A stretch of DNA of 63,706 bases. Source: Lichtheimia corymbifera B2541 (Eukaryota; Mucoromycota; Mucoromycetes; Mucorales; Lichtheimiaceae). Under the pieces are notes generated by a model. That model made no database searches. It worked only from the letters and a program-made list of their open reading frames with translations, and was not told the DNA's origin. A program made the position numbers and the translations under genes. This document shows, piece by piece, positions 24,903 to 35,033 of the stretch (its first letter is position 1; the number at the start of each line of letters is the position of its first letter). The stretch covers positions 1 to 63,706 of the forward strand of contig JNEU01000752.1 in NCBI GenBank assembly GCA_000697475.1. Reading direction: 5' to 3'.

Positions 24903-25550
24903 TTTGCCGTTCTCACACACACATCCACATATACAGCATTTCCTTTTATTAACAAGCAATAAACACACTGAGATGTCTAATCTCTGAACCTGCATATCGG
25001 TTGCCATGGTTTTGTCGTTCTCACACACACATCCACATATACAGCATTTCCTTTTATTAACAAGCAATAAACACACTGAGATGTCTAATCTCTGAACCTG
25101 CATATCGGTTGCCATGGTTTTGTCGTTCTCACACACACATCCACATATACAGCATTTCCTTTTATTAACAAGCAATAAACACACTGAGATGTCTAATCTC
25201 TGAACCTGCATATCGGTTGCCATGGTTTTGTCGTTCTCACACACACATCCACATATACAGCATTTCCTTTTATTAACAAGCAATAAACACACTGAGATGT
25301 CTAATCTCTGAACCTGCATATCGGTTGCCATGGTTTTGTCGTTCTCACACACACATCCACATATACAGCATTTCCTTTTATTAACAAGCAATAAACACAC
25401 TGAGATGTCTAATCTCTGAACCTGCATATCGGTTGCCATGGTTTTGTCGTTCTCACACACACATCCACATATACAGCATTTCCTTTTATTAACAAGCAAT
25501 AAACACACTGAGATGTCTAATCTCTGAACCTGCATATCGGTTGCCATGGT
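24903..25550. repeat. Six-copy 108-bp tandem repeat (minisatellite)
   Basis: Units start at 24903, 25011, 25119, 25227, 25335 and 25443 and end exactly at 25550 (6 x 108 bp). Copies look identical to me apart from the first, which has TTTGCCGTT where others have TTTGTCGTT. Such identity points to recent amplification or ongoing homogenisation. Because 108 is a multiple of three, one minus-strand frame stays open through all copies (25547 to 24873). That frame repeats a 36-residue unit with the Cys-rich segment KCCICGCVCEN, and each unit begins with ATG in CCATGG. I see no promoter or splice context for it, so coding is not claimed. Confidence 0.95.
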
Positions 25551-25975
25551 GAAAAAGCTCTAGCTAGATTCATTACACGTGTTTTGTTCCTCTTCACACG
25601 TCCCCCGACCAACGTGGCATTATGCATCAATATGAAATGTCGGGTCATCTATATTCAGAACTAAGAAAGATGTGGGTGGTGATGTATGATGCCGTGTGAA
25701 TCTGTGTGCTGAAACCAGAGTAAAGGTGCATAAATAATCAAGCGGGTCATATCATAAGAAGGTAATAATGAAGGCAGATAGCAGCTTTTTGAGTTAGCTG
25801 GGATCCTTTGTAGCCGTATACATAGCAAACGACATGGCATATTTCTGATTCGAGCAAACTAGGCGGTGGTGGTAGCCATGGATACCGAGATCATGCATTT
25901 CTAGAAACCACTTTTATATTTTGCGTCCCACTTAAACACCGCCATATTCACACCTTCTTTCAACAACTTTTAAAA
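25551..25975. other. Intergenic between the minisatellite and a small gene
   Basis: No gene is seen. The last 60 bases are a CT-rich leader directly before the ATG at 25976. Confidence 0.4.
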
Positions 25976-26192
25976 ATGAACCGTGGACCCGTTGTATTGT
26001 AAGTATTATAGCTTGGAGTTAATTGTACAATGGACATTGACATGCTATGGAAGGTCGATCGATGAAGCCGAGTATTTGCTTGATCAAGTGCCACCACCGG
26101 AAGCTGATGAGGAGCCTATGGTGACCAGACTACGCGAAAAGCTTCGAGAACTATTGACTGAGCTACGCAAGGGTGCAGAAGGCAACAACTAG
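25976..26192 (+). CDS. Small 53-residue protein, unrecognised
   Basis: Two exons (25976-25998 and 26054-26192) sum to 162 nt. The donor is GTAAGT and the acceptor GGAAG, and the phases close. The protein starts MNRGPVVLSIDEAEYLLDQV, has an acidic PPPEADEEP linker and ends in an amphipathic helix (VTRLREKLRELLTELRKG). Small size, helix content and a clean CT-rich leader ending AAAAATGAA support a real gene. The shape recalls short helical subunits of larger complexes, but I do not recognise a family and name none. It converges tail to tail with the next gene, 97 bp away. Confidence 0.5.
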
Positions 26193-26289
26193 GATCATCA
26201 TTGAATTGATACAAATATATAATGTTTTGTTTTATTTGATAAGCATCAAGTGGTTGTGGTTGTGGTGGAGGGGGTAAAAGGAGAAAGGA

Positions 26290-27417
26290 TTATTGCATCA
26301 TCATGGCATTCTTATTAGCGTGAGCAGCTTGAACAAAGGCGGCAACATGGGTAGCAAAGGCTTGTTTTGCCTCGGGTGTCATGGTCAAATGATGTTCACG
26401 TTCAAAAGTATCGACGACATCTCGAGGATCACTCGACTCGTATACGTTCAGAGGAGCAGATACACCTGGGACGAGTTCAATGTTGAAAGTAAGGATAGGT
26501 TTACGTTCAAGAGGAGCTGGTGGTGGAGGAGGAGGAATAGTGGGTGGTACTTGTTGCTGTTGTGTTGGTTGAGGAGCATATTTCGAAGCTGCAGCACCCG
26601 TAGCATATTTTGAAGCTGCAGCACCAGTAGGAGGAGGTGTGAAGGAGGTAGTCGAAGAAGATGCAGATGGTGGTTGTGATAATTGAGGTGTGGGTGTAGC
26701 ATATTTGGATGCACTTGATCCTGTAGGAGTGGCATAACGAGATGCTGCAGAACCAGTCGATGTTGGTGGTGTAGGCTGTGGAGCATACTTTGATGCTGCA
26801 GCACCTGTTGCATACTTGGATGCCGCTGCTCCACTACTTGGTGCTTGCCAATTGTTGCTTGGTTGCTGTTGCTGTGGTGGCTGTTGCGCTCTTGCAGGTT
26901 GTTCCCAGAAAGGTGTTTCAGCCAATTTGCCAGAACCCCAACCTGTGCCAGACATTCCAGAAGGTGGTGGTCGTGTAGTCGATGGTGGTGGTGGTCTAGG
27001 AACTCTTCCTCCATATCCTCCTCTACCACGTGCTGATGGGGGTGGAGTTGGCCTAGGCGTTGGTGCCTTTTTCTTTTTCTTCTTTGCTCCTGGTGCCTTG
27101 GGTTGAAGAGGCCCCTTTTTTAAACGATGATTCAAGATGTTTTCCTCGTCCACAGGCTTAAAGTTGGCTCCACGTCGATGCAAGTTGCCAGTACCAATAC
27201 CATTGGGACCGATCTTGGCATTGGGATCAATAAGCGACTTCCAACCTTCCATCGTCAGGTTCACTTCGGTGGTTCCACTGTCATTGACCTTTTGAGTTCC
27301 CCAACTACTGATCTGTAAAGGCATGTCTTCTTCCTCCGAGTCATCGTACGACGAAAGATCATCGTCATCGTAGTCGTCTTCTGCCAATGGTTGCTGATTC
27401 CAGGATGGGTGAGCCAT
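26290..27417 (-). CDS. Proline-rich protein with ASKYA repeats, unrecognised
   Basis: A single exon encodes 375 residues. The first in-frame ATG is at 27417 (MAHPSWNQQPLAEDD); the codon at 27423 is GTG. Order of parts: an acidic N-terminus, a short ordered block (EVNLTMEGWKSLIDPNAKIG), a basic KKKKKK stretch, a long Pro/Gln/Gly-rich region, and at least six copies of a motif of the form GAAASKYA or GSSASKYATPT. It ends in an ordered block (ILTFNIELVPGVSAPLNVYE, then DPRDVVDTFEREHHLTMTP). The two ordered ends flanking a disordered repeat region suggest a scaffold or cortical adaptor, but that is inference and I do not recognise the family. It has no signal peptide or membrane segment. Confidence 0.65.
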   Translation of the reverse strand: MAHPSWNQQPLAEDDYDDDDLSSYDDSEEEDMPLQISSWGTQKVNDSGTTEVNLTMEGWKSLIDPNAKIGPNGIGTGNLHRRGANFKPVDEENILNHRLKKGPLQPKAPGAKKKKKKAPTPRPTPPPSARGRGGYGGRVPRPPPPSTTRPPPSGMSGTGWGSGKLAETPFWEQPARAQQPPQQQQPSNNWQAPSSGAAASKYATGAAASKYAPQPTPPTSTGSAASRYATPTGSSASKYATPTPQLSQPPSASSSTTSFTPPPTGAAASKYATGAAASKYAPQPTQQQQVPPTIPPPPPPAPLERKPILTFNIELVPGVSAPLNVYESSDPRDVVDTFEREHHLTMTPEAKQAFATHVAAFVQAAHANKNAMMMQ

Positions 27418-29415
27418 ATTCACTGGTTGTTTTGCACGCGTGGATGTGTGTGGTTGTGTACGACACTGCTGTGAAAGAAAGAAAAGATCCTTGCAGTTCC
27501 CGTCAAATCAGGCGGTAAAAAAAACATAGCTCTATATCTCCTGACCACAACATCAATTCTCTCTCTCGTACTGTACAATACAATAGCATATTTGACACTT
27601 GTCTTTTAACGTTTACGCTCTAAACAAAATCCTATATAATAACTCGTCATGCTATTGTTACCCTCCACCACTTTGTAATCGGATAAAGAACATTACCGAA
27701 ATAGCAACTTGCATGGATACCATTGAGGATAATGGGAAATTGATCTCTCACCACAACATCTATTGCTTTGAAGGCGAAATGGGTATAACCATTGTGTGTC
27801 TCCCTAGATGTAATTGGATGTGGCCTCCTTTACAACGAAGGATGTATGAATGCTGGTTCCCATAGCATCTCTCATCATATGAAAAGGTATCTTCGGTTGT
27901 CAAACATGCTACCATGTCGCACAAACCATTTAAAGCACCCTGCATGATCTTTTTCTTTCCAATCACGCATGATCCTTCACAAATGGCAAAGTCCCATTGA
28001 TCCAGCTAAGCACGTTTCAGACTGCTTTATCGAAGCATGTCAACATCAACGCCAATCAATATGCCTCCTTTACCGATCGCCTGGGATACAAGAAGATAAT
28101 AACAAGAGCGACGTCAAATTCCTCAGGATTATAATAGCTTAACATGCAAGAATGGGTACTATCATCATCATGTCGGATATCCAATATCATCCTTGCATCT
28201 GTCATCATGCCATGATCGTCCACACGTAGTGGGTATCTTCATCTCCTTGATTCCCCCTTGCTCGGAGTGCCATTGAAACAACAATGAAATCAACAAGACA
28301 ATGAATACTATTCCTCCACGCCAAATTTACATAACAACGCATCTCTTTCATTCTTACGATTGCGTATATCATAAAGAGGTATGTGCCAATGGGTATGACC
28401 TTTTTGTTTTTGTTCATTATTCTCTTTATGGAATTTGATCGATTCCCCCTTATAGATGCTTCGTGTCGGAATTACCATTCTTCTTGTATTATATTGTTAT
28501 GGTTGATTTGGTTCGACTTTTATAATTTCCTTATGCTGCACTCGATGTCATGCCTGTGATCGAAGAGAGGACTGGTGTATATCCACGACGAAATTGGATG
28601 TATATTAGAAATGAGGGTTTATCCAGCTGACGTCTCAATGCAATTCATGCAGATGGTATCTTTAAAAATGACATATATAGATAGGTATATTTGCCAAGTG
28701 TCATACGAAAGAAGGTTATTTGGCAAGTGTTTGATGTCAAAATTTTTCAAACCCAAGTCGTAATGTTAACCCCTGGTAGATTATCAATATCTGCAACACC
28801 TGTCCAGTAATTGGGTTAGCCAATAATAGCTCGGATCCCAGCCTGGGGAACCTGGTAACCTTGATCCTTGTCATCTCCACAATTTAATGGAGTGTCATTG
28901 GGACAGTAGACTTCGCGCGAAATGGTCCAGGCACTTTGACAATCGATTTTTCTTAGTAATCGTCTTGTTTTCCACTCTAATCCTTTTACTCGCTTATAAT
29001 GGTAAGGGCATTAATAAAGATAAGGTTGCCGTTTCAGAGCGATGATTTCAAAAGCAAGTAATGGAAGCTCTACATACCGTAAAAGTATCATTTTGCCAAG
29101 AGGTGTACAAAGGTACTTGGTTGATGGGTTACTACCCCAATTGGTCGGTAACACTGCAATAGGAAGGTACTTTTTACCGCCATTTGGTCTCATGTGTTAC
29201 AGTAGGACTTCCTAGACACGTGTACTACCTCCGGGACGCAAGGATGATTATTGATGACGATGGCGTCTTTCGGTACTATGTTATTTAATTGGTTAGGGGT
29301 TTGGTATGAGCATACAGTTGGTCAACGTCAGTTGTTGTCCCGATGAGAAAACGAGGGAGACGAAAAGGTATAAATACCCAATAGCGTCAACGTTGTATGT
29401 TTGATCGATCATAAA
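27418..29415. promoter_or_regulatory. Two-kilobase divergent intergenic region
   Basis: The flanking genes point outward, so both promoters lie here. Except for a TATA box near the right end I find no feature. On the minus strand around 28790-28980 a short Cys-containing frame (LNCGDDKDQGYQVPQAG, ending in TAA) could be the end of a decayed secreted-protein gene, but I cannot join it to upstream exons. Confidence 0.4.
29369..29376 (+). promoter_or_regulatory. TATA box of the GlcG/HbpS-like gene
   Basis: TATAAATA sits 40 bases before the ATG at 29416, a plausible spacing for a short-leader, strongly expressed gene. Confidence 0.55.
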
Positions 29416-29883
29416 ATGAATAAACTTTTTTTCTGCATTGTTACCTTGTTTATCGCAGCTGTTTATGCTGTTGAGATTGCCCAAGTCAATACGATTACCA
29501 CCGATGGTGCCGTTGCCGCTGCCCAGGCCGTTTTGCAAGCTGCTCGCAAGGGAGAGCATAAAGTCGCAGTCTCTGTGATTGATCGTAATGGAAAGTATCG
29601 TTTATTGATTTCTGATGATAATGCTGGTCCTCAAACCGAAGAATCTGCTAAACGTAAGGCTTTCACTGCTGTTTCCTTTGGACGTCCTACCTCGAACTTG
29701 ACTGCTACTGCTGGTGGTGATGGCGTGACCATCCATGATATCCCTAACACTTTGTTCTTGGCTGGTGGTGTGCCTATTATCTATGAGGATCTTCCTATCG
29801 GCGCAATTGGTGTTGGTGGAGCTCCCACCGGTGATATTGATGAACAATATGCCCGTGCTGGTCTTGCTGCTCTCGGATTGTAA
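29416..29883 (+). CDS. Secreted GlcG/HbpS-like (DUF336) protein
   Basis: An intronless frame of 155 residues. Residues 1-18 (MNKLFFCIVTLFIAAVYA) form a signal peptide. The mature part matches the GlcG/HbpS fold: VAAAQAVLQAARKGEHKVAV, VIDRNGKYRLLISDDNAGP, ESAKRKAFTAVSFGRPTSNL, FLAGGVPIIYEDLPIGAIGV and a C-terminal DEQYARAGLAALG. Members of this family in bacteria bind haem or cobalamin-like ligands, or are of unknown function near glycolate genes. The activity here is unknown. A TATA box lies 40 bp upstream. Lack of introns in an intron-rich neighbourhood and a mainly bacterial family are compatible with old horizontal transfer, but similar proteins are found in many fungi, so transfer is not shown. 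Confidence 0.85.
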   Translation: MNKLFFCIVTLFIAAVYAVEIAQVNTITTDGAVAAAQAVLQAARKGEHKVAVSVIDRNGKYRLLISDDNAGPQTEESAKRKAFTAVSFGRPTSNLTATAGGDGVTIHDIPNTLFLAGGVPIIYEDLPIGAIGVGGAPTGDIDEQYARAGLAALGL

Positions 29884-30294
29884 TTCATCTTTAGTCATTA
29901 AGTATGATTATTGGAAATAAACAACCAAGATATTATAACCACCTGACATTTATTATATGATTGATCTAGTCTTGTTCAGGATCAGGGTATTAAATATGGT
30001 ATAATAGTATCTACATATGTCCTTTAAATGGTGACGGAACCAGTATATGAGAGTAAACAAGTGCGGGCATTGATTATTGATCATATAATTTCATATACAG
30101 AGATCATGGATACAGATTTCCACATAACAGCAAAGCACCATGTACGATGTTTCGTTGTTCCAAAATGTGTAGTAGCATATCCAGAAACTAAACTTTCATT
30201 CAGCTTTGGAGGTATGGAAGTATCCTAATTTCCTTCTTCAAATACACATTCGAGTAAAAGTTCTAATAAGCGCAACTCCCGCAAATTAATCTTC
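29884..30294. other. Intergenic between two plus-strand genes
   Basis: It contains the 3' flank of the GlcG-like gene and the promoter of the SET/MYND gene. No gene is seen. Confidence 0.4.
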
Positions 30295-31811
30295 ATGCTT
30301 GACAACCACCACCTCACTCGTCGTTTGACTCCAGCCCACATTGACTTACGTCCATGGCCTCCCATTCAACTTCCAGCACTAGCCCAATGGGAACAACAGC
30401 AAGCGAAGGTCATCAACACCACCAACGCAGGTCGATCAGTCATCGCCACCAAAAAGTTGTCGTCTGGATCGTTACTACTCTCTGAACGTGCTTGTATTCA
30501 ATGGTTATACAGGGGACTACAGCGACAACATTATTGTTTCCACTGCTTTCATCGAGTCAGTCATGGCGTGTCGTGTCGTAGCAACCATGCCTGTCAATGG
30601 GATATCATATACTGCTCCAAGCAATGCGAGGCGATTCAGTGGTGGAGGCAGCACCGTTGGCTATGCCGTTTCTCTGAGCTTGACGTGCTTGACACGGTGG
30701 ATTTATTATTGGCACTGCAGCTGCTACCTGGTTCACTCGATGATCTCGACCCTGGAATGCATGATCCACTGTACGATAATCAAATTGAACGCGTATGTTG
30801 CCGGCTCTTTTATATGTCATCACCCCATTTTCAAAAGGCATTGGCAAGAACACTGGGACAAATTCGATGCAACAGCTTTGCCGTCAAACAATCACACGAT
30901 CAAGATGGAATCAAGGGTAAAGCAATTTATTTGACTGGCAGCATGATCAATCACGCATGTGATCCCAACGCATTGGTCTTTTTCGATGATCAAGACAACA
31001 GTATCCAAATACGTACTTGCAGATCCATCAATAAGGGTGAAGGTATCTTTATCAGCTATGGTCCATTAGCGAGTCGCGAACCATCTATCATCAAACGAAA
31101 GGAAATGCTCCAACAGCGTTATTTCTTTGATTGCCAATGTGACGCATGCCGACAAGTTATCACATCCTCTCCGCAGCAACGGTTTATAAAGTGTCAAGCT
31201 TGCATGACTGGTCGATTGGAACGCAACCAAGCAAGATGTGAGGAGTGCCATTGTGCATATGATTGGGACGAGTTGACAAAGGTAAATGATGCCAATACGA
31301 TCCATTATACAATATGAGCTAAATAGCATATCATCCGTATAGCAAGAACAACGGATTGAAAGGTATCTGGCACGTGATGCGTTTGAACAAGCACTCAAGA
31401 TACAACGCCAAATATATGACAAGGATGCCCATATCATCGGTCAAACGTTGGATCAACTTGCTCACTTTTATGCTATGCGAGGATCATTCAAGGAATCAGC
31501 AAAGTACAGCCGTGAATCGTTGGCCATTGTGTGCAAGACTTTTGGACCTGAAAGTATCGAAGCTGCTGAGGAGATGTTAAAGCTATCAACGTTATTGTTC
31601 AATGCGTAAGTAAATGGAAGTGGAACGTGAATCAAAAGTAGCATTATCTCAAACCTCGTATCCTAGCAACCTTCCACAAGAAGCCAAAGCACAAATCCAA
31701 AAGACCATTCAAGTACATAGAAAACTCGGTTTAGATCAACAGAATCCAGAAGATTTTAATGAATTACAAACAATGCTGTTTCTTCTTTACAATGCTCGAT
31801 ACAAGTGTGGA
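30295..31811 (+). CDS. SET/MYND-domain protein (SMYD-like), 3' end unresolved
   Basis: Exon 1 (30295-31281) encodes 329 residues, and exon 2 (31343-31605) adds TPR-like helices. The N-terminal half has split SET parts around a MYND zinc finger (CFHCFHRVSHGVSC, then IIYCSKQCEAIQWWRQHRWLC). The SET core is SMINHACDPNALVFFDDQDN and GEGIFISYGPL, followed by the post-SET RYFFDCQCDAC. SMYD proteins methylate lysines or act as scaffolds; the substrate is unknown. Exon 2 ends AATGC|GTAAGT. Exon 3 from 31667 restores a TPR-like block (NLPQEAKAQIQKTIQVHRK). In that frame there is no stop before the sequence enters the antisense of EF-3, so a further intron or a readthrough stop is needed. The end given is the last residue I trust. 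Without the second intron the protein would end at TAA 31607-31609. Confidence 0.75.
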
Positions 31812-31886
31812 ATAGGATGTCAACGGGGAGAAAAGGATACAATGTGTAATGAAATAGGAGTGTGTAGGGAAAAAAGATCAACTAAT

Positions 31887-34800
31887 TTACCACTCGTCCT
31901 CATCAGAGTAAACCTCTTCACCACGCTTACGACGTTCCATACGCTCCTTCTTCTTCTTACGGAGCTCACGAGACGAGAGTTTCTCCTTCTTCTTGACGGC
32001 CTTGATGGTGTTACCTTGAGCATCAACCATGTCTTCTTGTTCTTCTTCCTTGATGACGGTGGTACCGTTACCGGAGACCCAGTTGTGACCAGAGGCAACG
32101 AGCTCACCATTGTCAACCTTCCAGACTTCACCGCAAAGAGCTTCAGAGAATTGGCGGTTGTGAGTAACAATGACGACACCACCACCATATTCCTTGATAG
32201 CACCAGCCAAAGCACCGAGAGAGTCACGATCCAAGTAGTTGGTAGGTTCGTCAAGAACCAACATGTGAGGACGGTTCCACATGGCAGCACCAATGACCAA
32301 CTTGACCTTTTGACCACCAGAAAGACCACGGATACGAGAGTGAGTGGCGAATTCAGGCTCCAAACCAACTTCGTTCAAGTGCTTCTCGATTTCCTTGGAG
32401 GTCAAAGGACGGTTGAGACCAGACTTGGCAGCTTCTTGAGCATCACATTCAGCGATCTTCTTGCCGAAACCCATTTGTTCAAGACGTTGACGAGAGATCC
32501 AGGTGTTGTCAACAGAAGAACGGCCAACCCAAGAGACTTCGTATTCGTAAGATTGCTTGAGCTTACGACGACCAACGATCTCCTCGACGATACGCTTCTC
32601 ACCATCGATGACAAAGGTTTGGCTCATTTGCTTCTCCTCTTCTTCGGTGACTTGACGATCAACCTTGTCGAGTTCTTCACGATCTTCACCAGTAGCGTAA
32701 CGCCATTGAATGTACTCGTTAGGAGTAGAGTCCAAGTGCTTCTCAATGTGGTGGAAAGCGTGCTGAGCGACATAAGCAATACGCAAGTTGGGGTGCTTCC
32801 AGACAGTACCGGTATCAGCCTCCATCTCACCAGTCAAAAGCTTGATCAAGGTAGACTTGCCAGCACCGTTAGGACCAATGACAGCAACACGAGAAGAAAG
32901 AGAGCATTGCATGCTGATGTTCTTGAGCTGCTTGCGAGCAGTACCAGGATATTGGAAGTCGACGTTCTTCATCTTGAGGATGGCACGTTCCTTGGTCTTG
33001 ATACCTTCGAGATAACCGGGCTCAGGGAACTTGAAGGCAATGTTGGCAGCTTCCAAAGAGTAGTAGGCAGCAGCAGTAGGGACCTTCTTGACGAACTCGG
33101 AAAGGTTACCCTTATAACGCTTGAGCTTGTAGTTCTTCTCGTAGTGAATGATGTCAGAGCAGACGTGATCCAAGAAACCAGAGTCGTGAGAAACAATGAT
33201 GGAGGTGACAGTCTTCAAGCCAAGGAGGTAGTTCTCCAACCAAGCAACGTTAACAACGTCCAAATGGTTAGTAGGTTCGTCCAAAAGCAAGATATCAGCG
33301 TTCATCAACATGGCACGAGCAAGAGCGAGCTTCATCTTCCAGCCACCAGACAAGGAACCAATGGTGTGGGAGGTGACCATTTCTTCAGAGAAGCCATAGT
33401 CACGCAAGATTTGAGCAACCTTCTCCTTGTCCTTGGTCTCAACACCTTCGGAAGCAATGATGAAATCAACCAAAGGAGTATCAGCCTCAGAGCCATCAAT
33501 ATCGTGTTCGACGTAAACGGTCTTGAGCTCAGACTTGGGAGGGAAACCTTCGACTTGCTCGTTGGCAATGGCGCGCATGAGGGTGGACTTACCACAACCA
33601 TTGTGACCACACAAACCATAACGACGACCACGCTTGAGACGAAGAGCAGTGCGGTTAAGCAAGATCTTGGCACCATAAGCAAGAGAGAATTCACAGTTGC
33701 AAAGATCTTCACCCTCATCATCTTCCTCTTCAGTATCCTTGGGAGTGACAGCTTCCTCACACTTATCAAGAGCCTTGCCAACAAGAACCTCAGCATCAGC
33801 AGCAGAGACGAAAGCCTTGATGTAGCTGGAGAGAGATTGGATCCAGTTGTTCTTGAAGAAATCCTTGGCAACACAGAGAGCAAGAGCAACTTCAGAGATG
33901 TGCTTAACAAGAGGCTCATAAGCAGCATCAATGTCAGCAGGCAAGAGCTCCTTGAAAGCAGCATTGACCTTGTCTTCCTTCATGGACTTGGACAAGACTT
34001 CATAGTCGGCAGTACCAACACGCTTGAGAGTAGCCAAAGCCTTTTGAACGACACCACGGCATTCAGGATCGGCAACGACATCTTGAATCTTCTCCAAAGC
34101 AGGCAACAAGAGAGGAAGGAAAGGAGCAGCAACTTCGGGATCATCGACAAGCTTACACATGTTGTCAATAATCAAAGCAGACTTACGCTTGATGGGAGTA
34201 GCACGCTCAGCCAAACCACGGCTCAACAAGGGAACCATGATGGAAAGAGTGGCAGAGTCGACTTCCTGGACAAAAGTGGTGGCACCCAACAAGTGAATAG
34301 TCTCAGGGACATTCTCGGGCTTGTTGATACAAGCAATGACAGCAGGAATGAAACGCTCAATATCCTTGTTCTCAACGAGACCGCAGATGTTGCCCATGGT
34401 GGCGGTGGCAGCCTTCTTGATATCAGACTTGGTATCCCACATACAATCGGAGACAACAGGGATCACATCAGGAATGGTGTAAAAGAATTGCTGAGCCTTG
34501 ATCTTGGTGAGCTCATCGATCAAAGACAAAGCAAGAGCCTTGGTTTGCCACTTGCAAGAGTTGCCGAGACCACCCAACAAATAAGGGACAACAATAGCAG
34601 TAGCATTGGCTTCAACCTTGGTGACCAACTCCTTGGCAGCTTCAGCAGCACCGTTCTTGATGGCAGCTTGCTTCTCGGCTTGAAGTTCCAAAAGAGTAGC
34701 GAGGAAAGGCAAAATGTAAGGTTCAGCTTGACCCTCAACGGACTTGTCAGCCAAAGCCTTGATGGCAGCAATGGCAGACAAACGAGCACCGGCATTCTTC

Positions 34801-35033
34801 TTGTTACCAAGATCCTTGGCAATGGCATCGACAATGCCGTATTGCTTGAGAGTGTGAACACCAGTGGCGTTAACGAAAGCAGCAAGCTCTTGAGCAGCAC
34901 CTTCACGAGCCTCATCGGCAGCACCAGAGAGATTCTTCAAGAGGTCCTTGGCCTTAGCAGCCTCGGATTCGCTGGGAGCAGCAAGCTTCTTGACTTGAAT
35001 GTTGACGTTGTTTGCAGCGGCGGCAGCTGGCAT
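31887..35033 (-). CDS. YEF3: Translation elongation factor 3 (EF-3)
   Basis: A single exon of 1048 residues, the normal length. The start is at 35033 (MPAAAAANNVN), after an upstream in-frame stretch that reads like leader. Order of parts: HEAT repeats over about residues 1-320; four-helix region; first ABC domain with Walker A GHNGCGKST near residue 460 and signature LSGGWKMKLALARAML; second ABC domain with GPNGAGKST near 700 and LSGGQKVKLVIGAAM; a chromodomain insert (YEYEVSWVGRSSVDNTWISR); and a lysine-rich tail ending EEVYSDEDEW. EF-3 is a ribosome-bound ATPase that helps release E-site tRNA during elongation. It is intronless and its codon use is strongly biased, as expected for very high expression. 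It converges with the SET/MYND gene. Confidence 0.98.
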   Translation of the reverse strand: MPAAAAANNVNIQVKKLAAPSESEAAKAKDLLKNLSGAADEAREGAAQELAAFVNATGVHTLKQYGIVDAIAKDLGNKKNAGARLSAIAAIKALADKSVEGQAEPYILPFLATLLELQAEKQAAIKNGAAEAAKELVTKVEANATAIVVPYLLGGLGNSCKWQTKALALSLIDELTKIKAQQFFYTIPDVIPVVSDCMWDTKSDIKKAATATMGNICGLVENKDIERFIPAVIACINKPENVPETIHLLGATTFVQEVDSATLSIMVPLLSRGLAERATPIKRKSALIIDNMCKLVDDPEVAAPFLPLLLPALEKIQDVVADPECRGVVQKALATLKRVGTADYEVLSKSMKEDKVNAAFKELLPADIDAAYEPLVKHISEVALALCVAKDFFKNNWIQSLSSYIKAFVSAADAEVLVGKALDKCEEAVTPKDTEEEDDEGEDLCNCEFSLAYGAKILLNRTALRLKRGRRYGLCGHNGCGKSTLMRAIANEQVEGFPPKSELKTVYVEHDIDGSEADTPLVDFIIASEGVETKDKEKVAQILRDYGFSEEMVTSHTIGSLSGGWKMKLALARAMLMNADILLLDEPTNHLDVVNVAWLENYLLGLKTVTSIIVSHDSGFLDHVCSDIIHYEKNYKLKRYKGNLSEFVKKVPTAAAYYSLEAANIAFKFPEPGYLEGIKTKERAILKMKNVDFQYPGTARKQLKNISMQCSLSSRVAVIGPNGAGKSTLIKLLTGEMEADTGTVWKHPNLRIAYVAQHAFHHIEKHLDSTPNEYIQWRYATGEDREELDKVDRQVTEEEEKQMSQTFVIDGEKRIVEEIVGRRKLKQSYEYEVSWVGRSSVDNTWISRQRLEQMGFGKKIAECDAQEAAKSGLNRPLTSKEIEKHLNEVGLEPEFATHSRIRGLSGGQKVKLVIGAAMWNRPHMLVLDEPTNYLDRDSLGALAGAIKEYGGGVVIVTHNRQFSEALCGEVWKVDNGELVASGHNWVSGNGTTVIKEEEQEDMVDAQGNTIKAVKKKEKLSSRELRKKKKERMERRKRGEEVYSDEDEW

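Noticed and set aside
24873..25547. 224-residue Cys-rich repeat protein
   Set aside because: The frame is a by-product of a 108-bp tandem repeat. No leader, splice site or conserved flank supports translation, so it is kept only as a finding to test.
24903..25550. CRISPR-like array
   Set aside because: The copies are contiguous with no variable spacers, and the genome is eukaryotic.
26816..27106. Gly/Cys-rich plus-strand frames
   Set aside because: They are shadows of the proline- and glutamine-rich minus-strand gene.
28790..29193. Decayed secreted (LysM-like?) gene on the minus strand
   Set aside because: Short Cys-containing pieces are suggestive, but no combination of splice sites gave a continuous protein or a clear motif.
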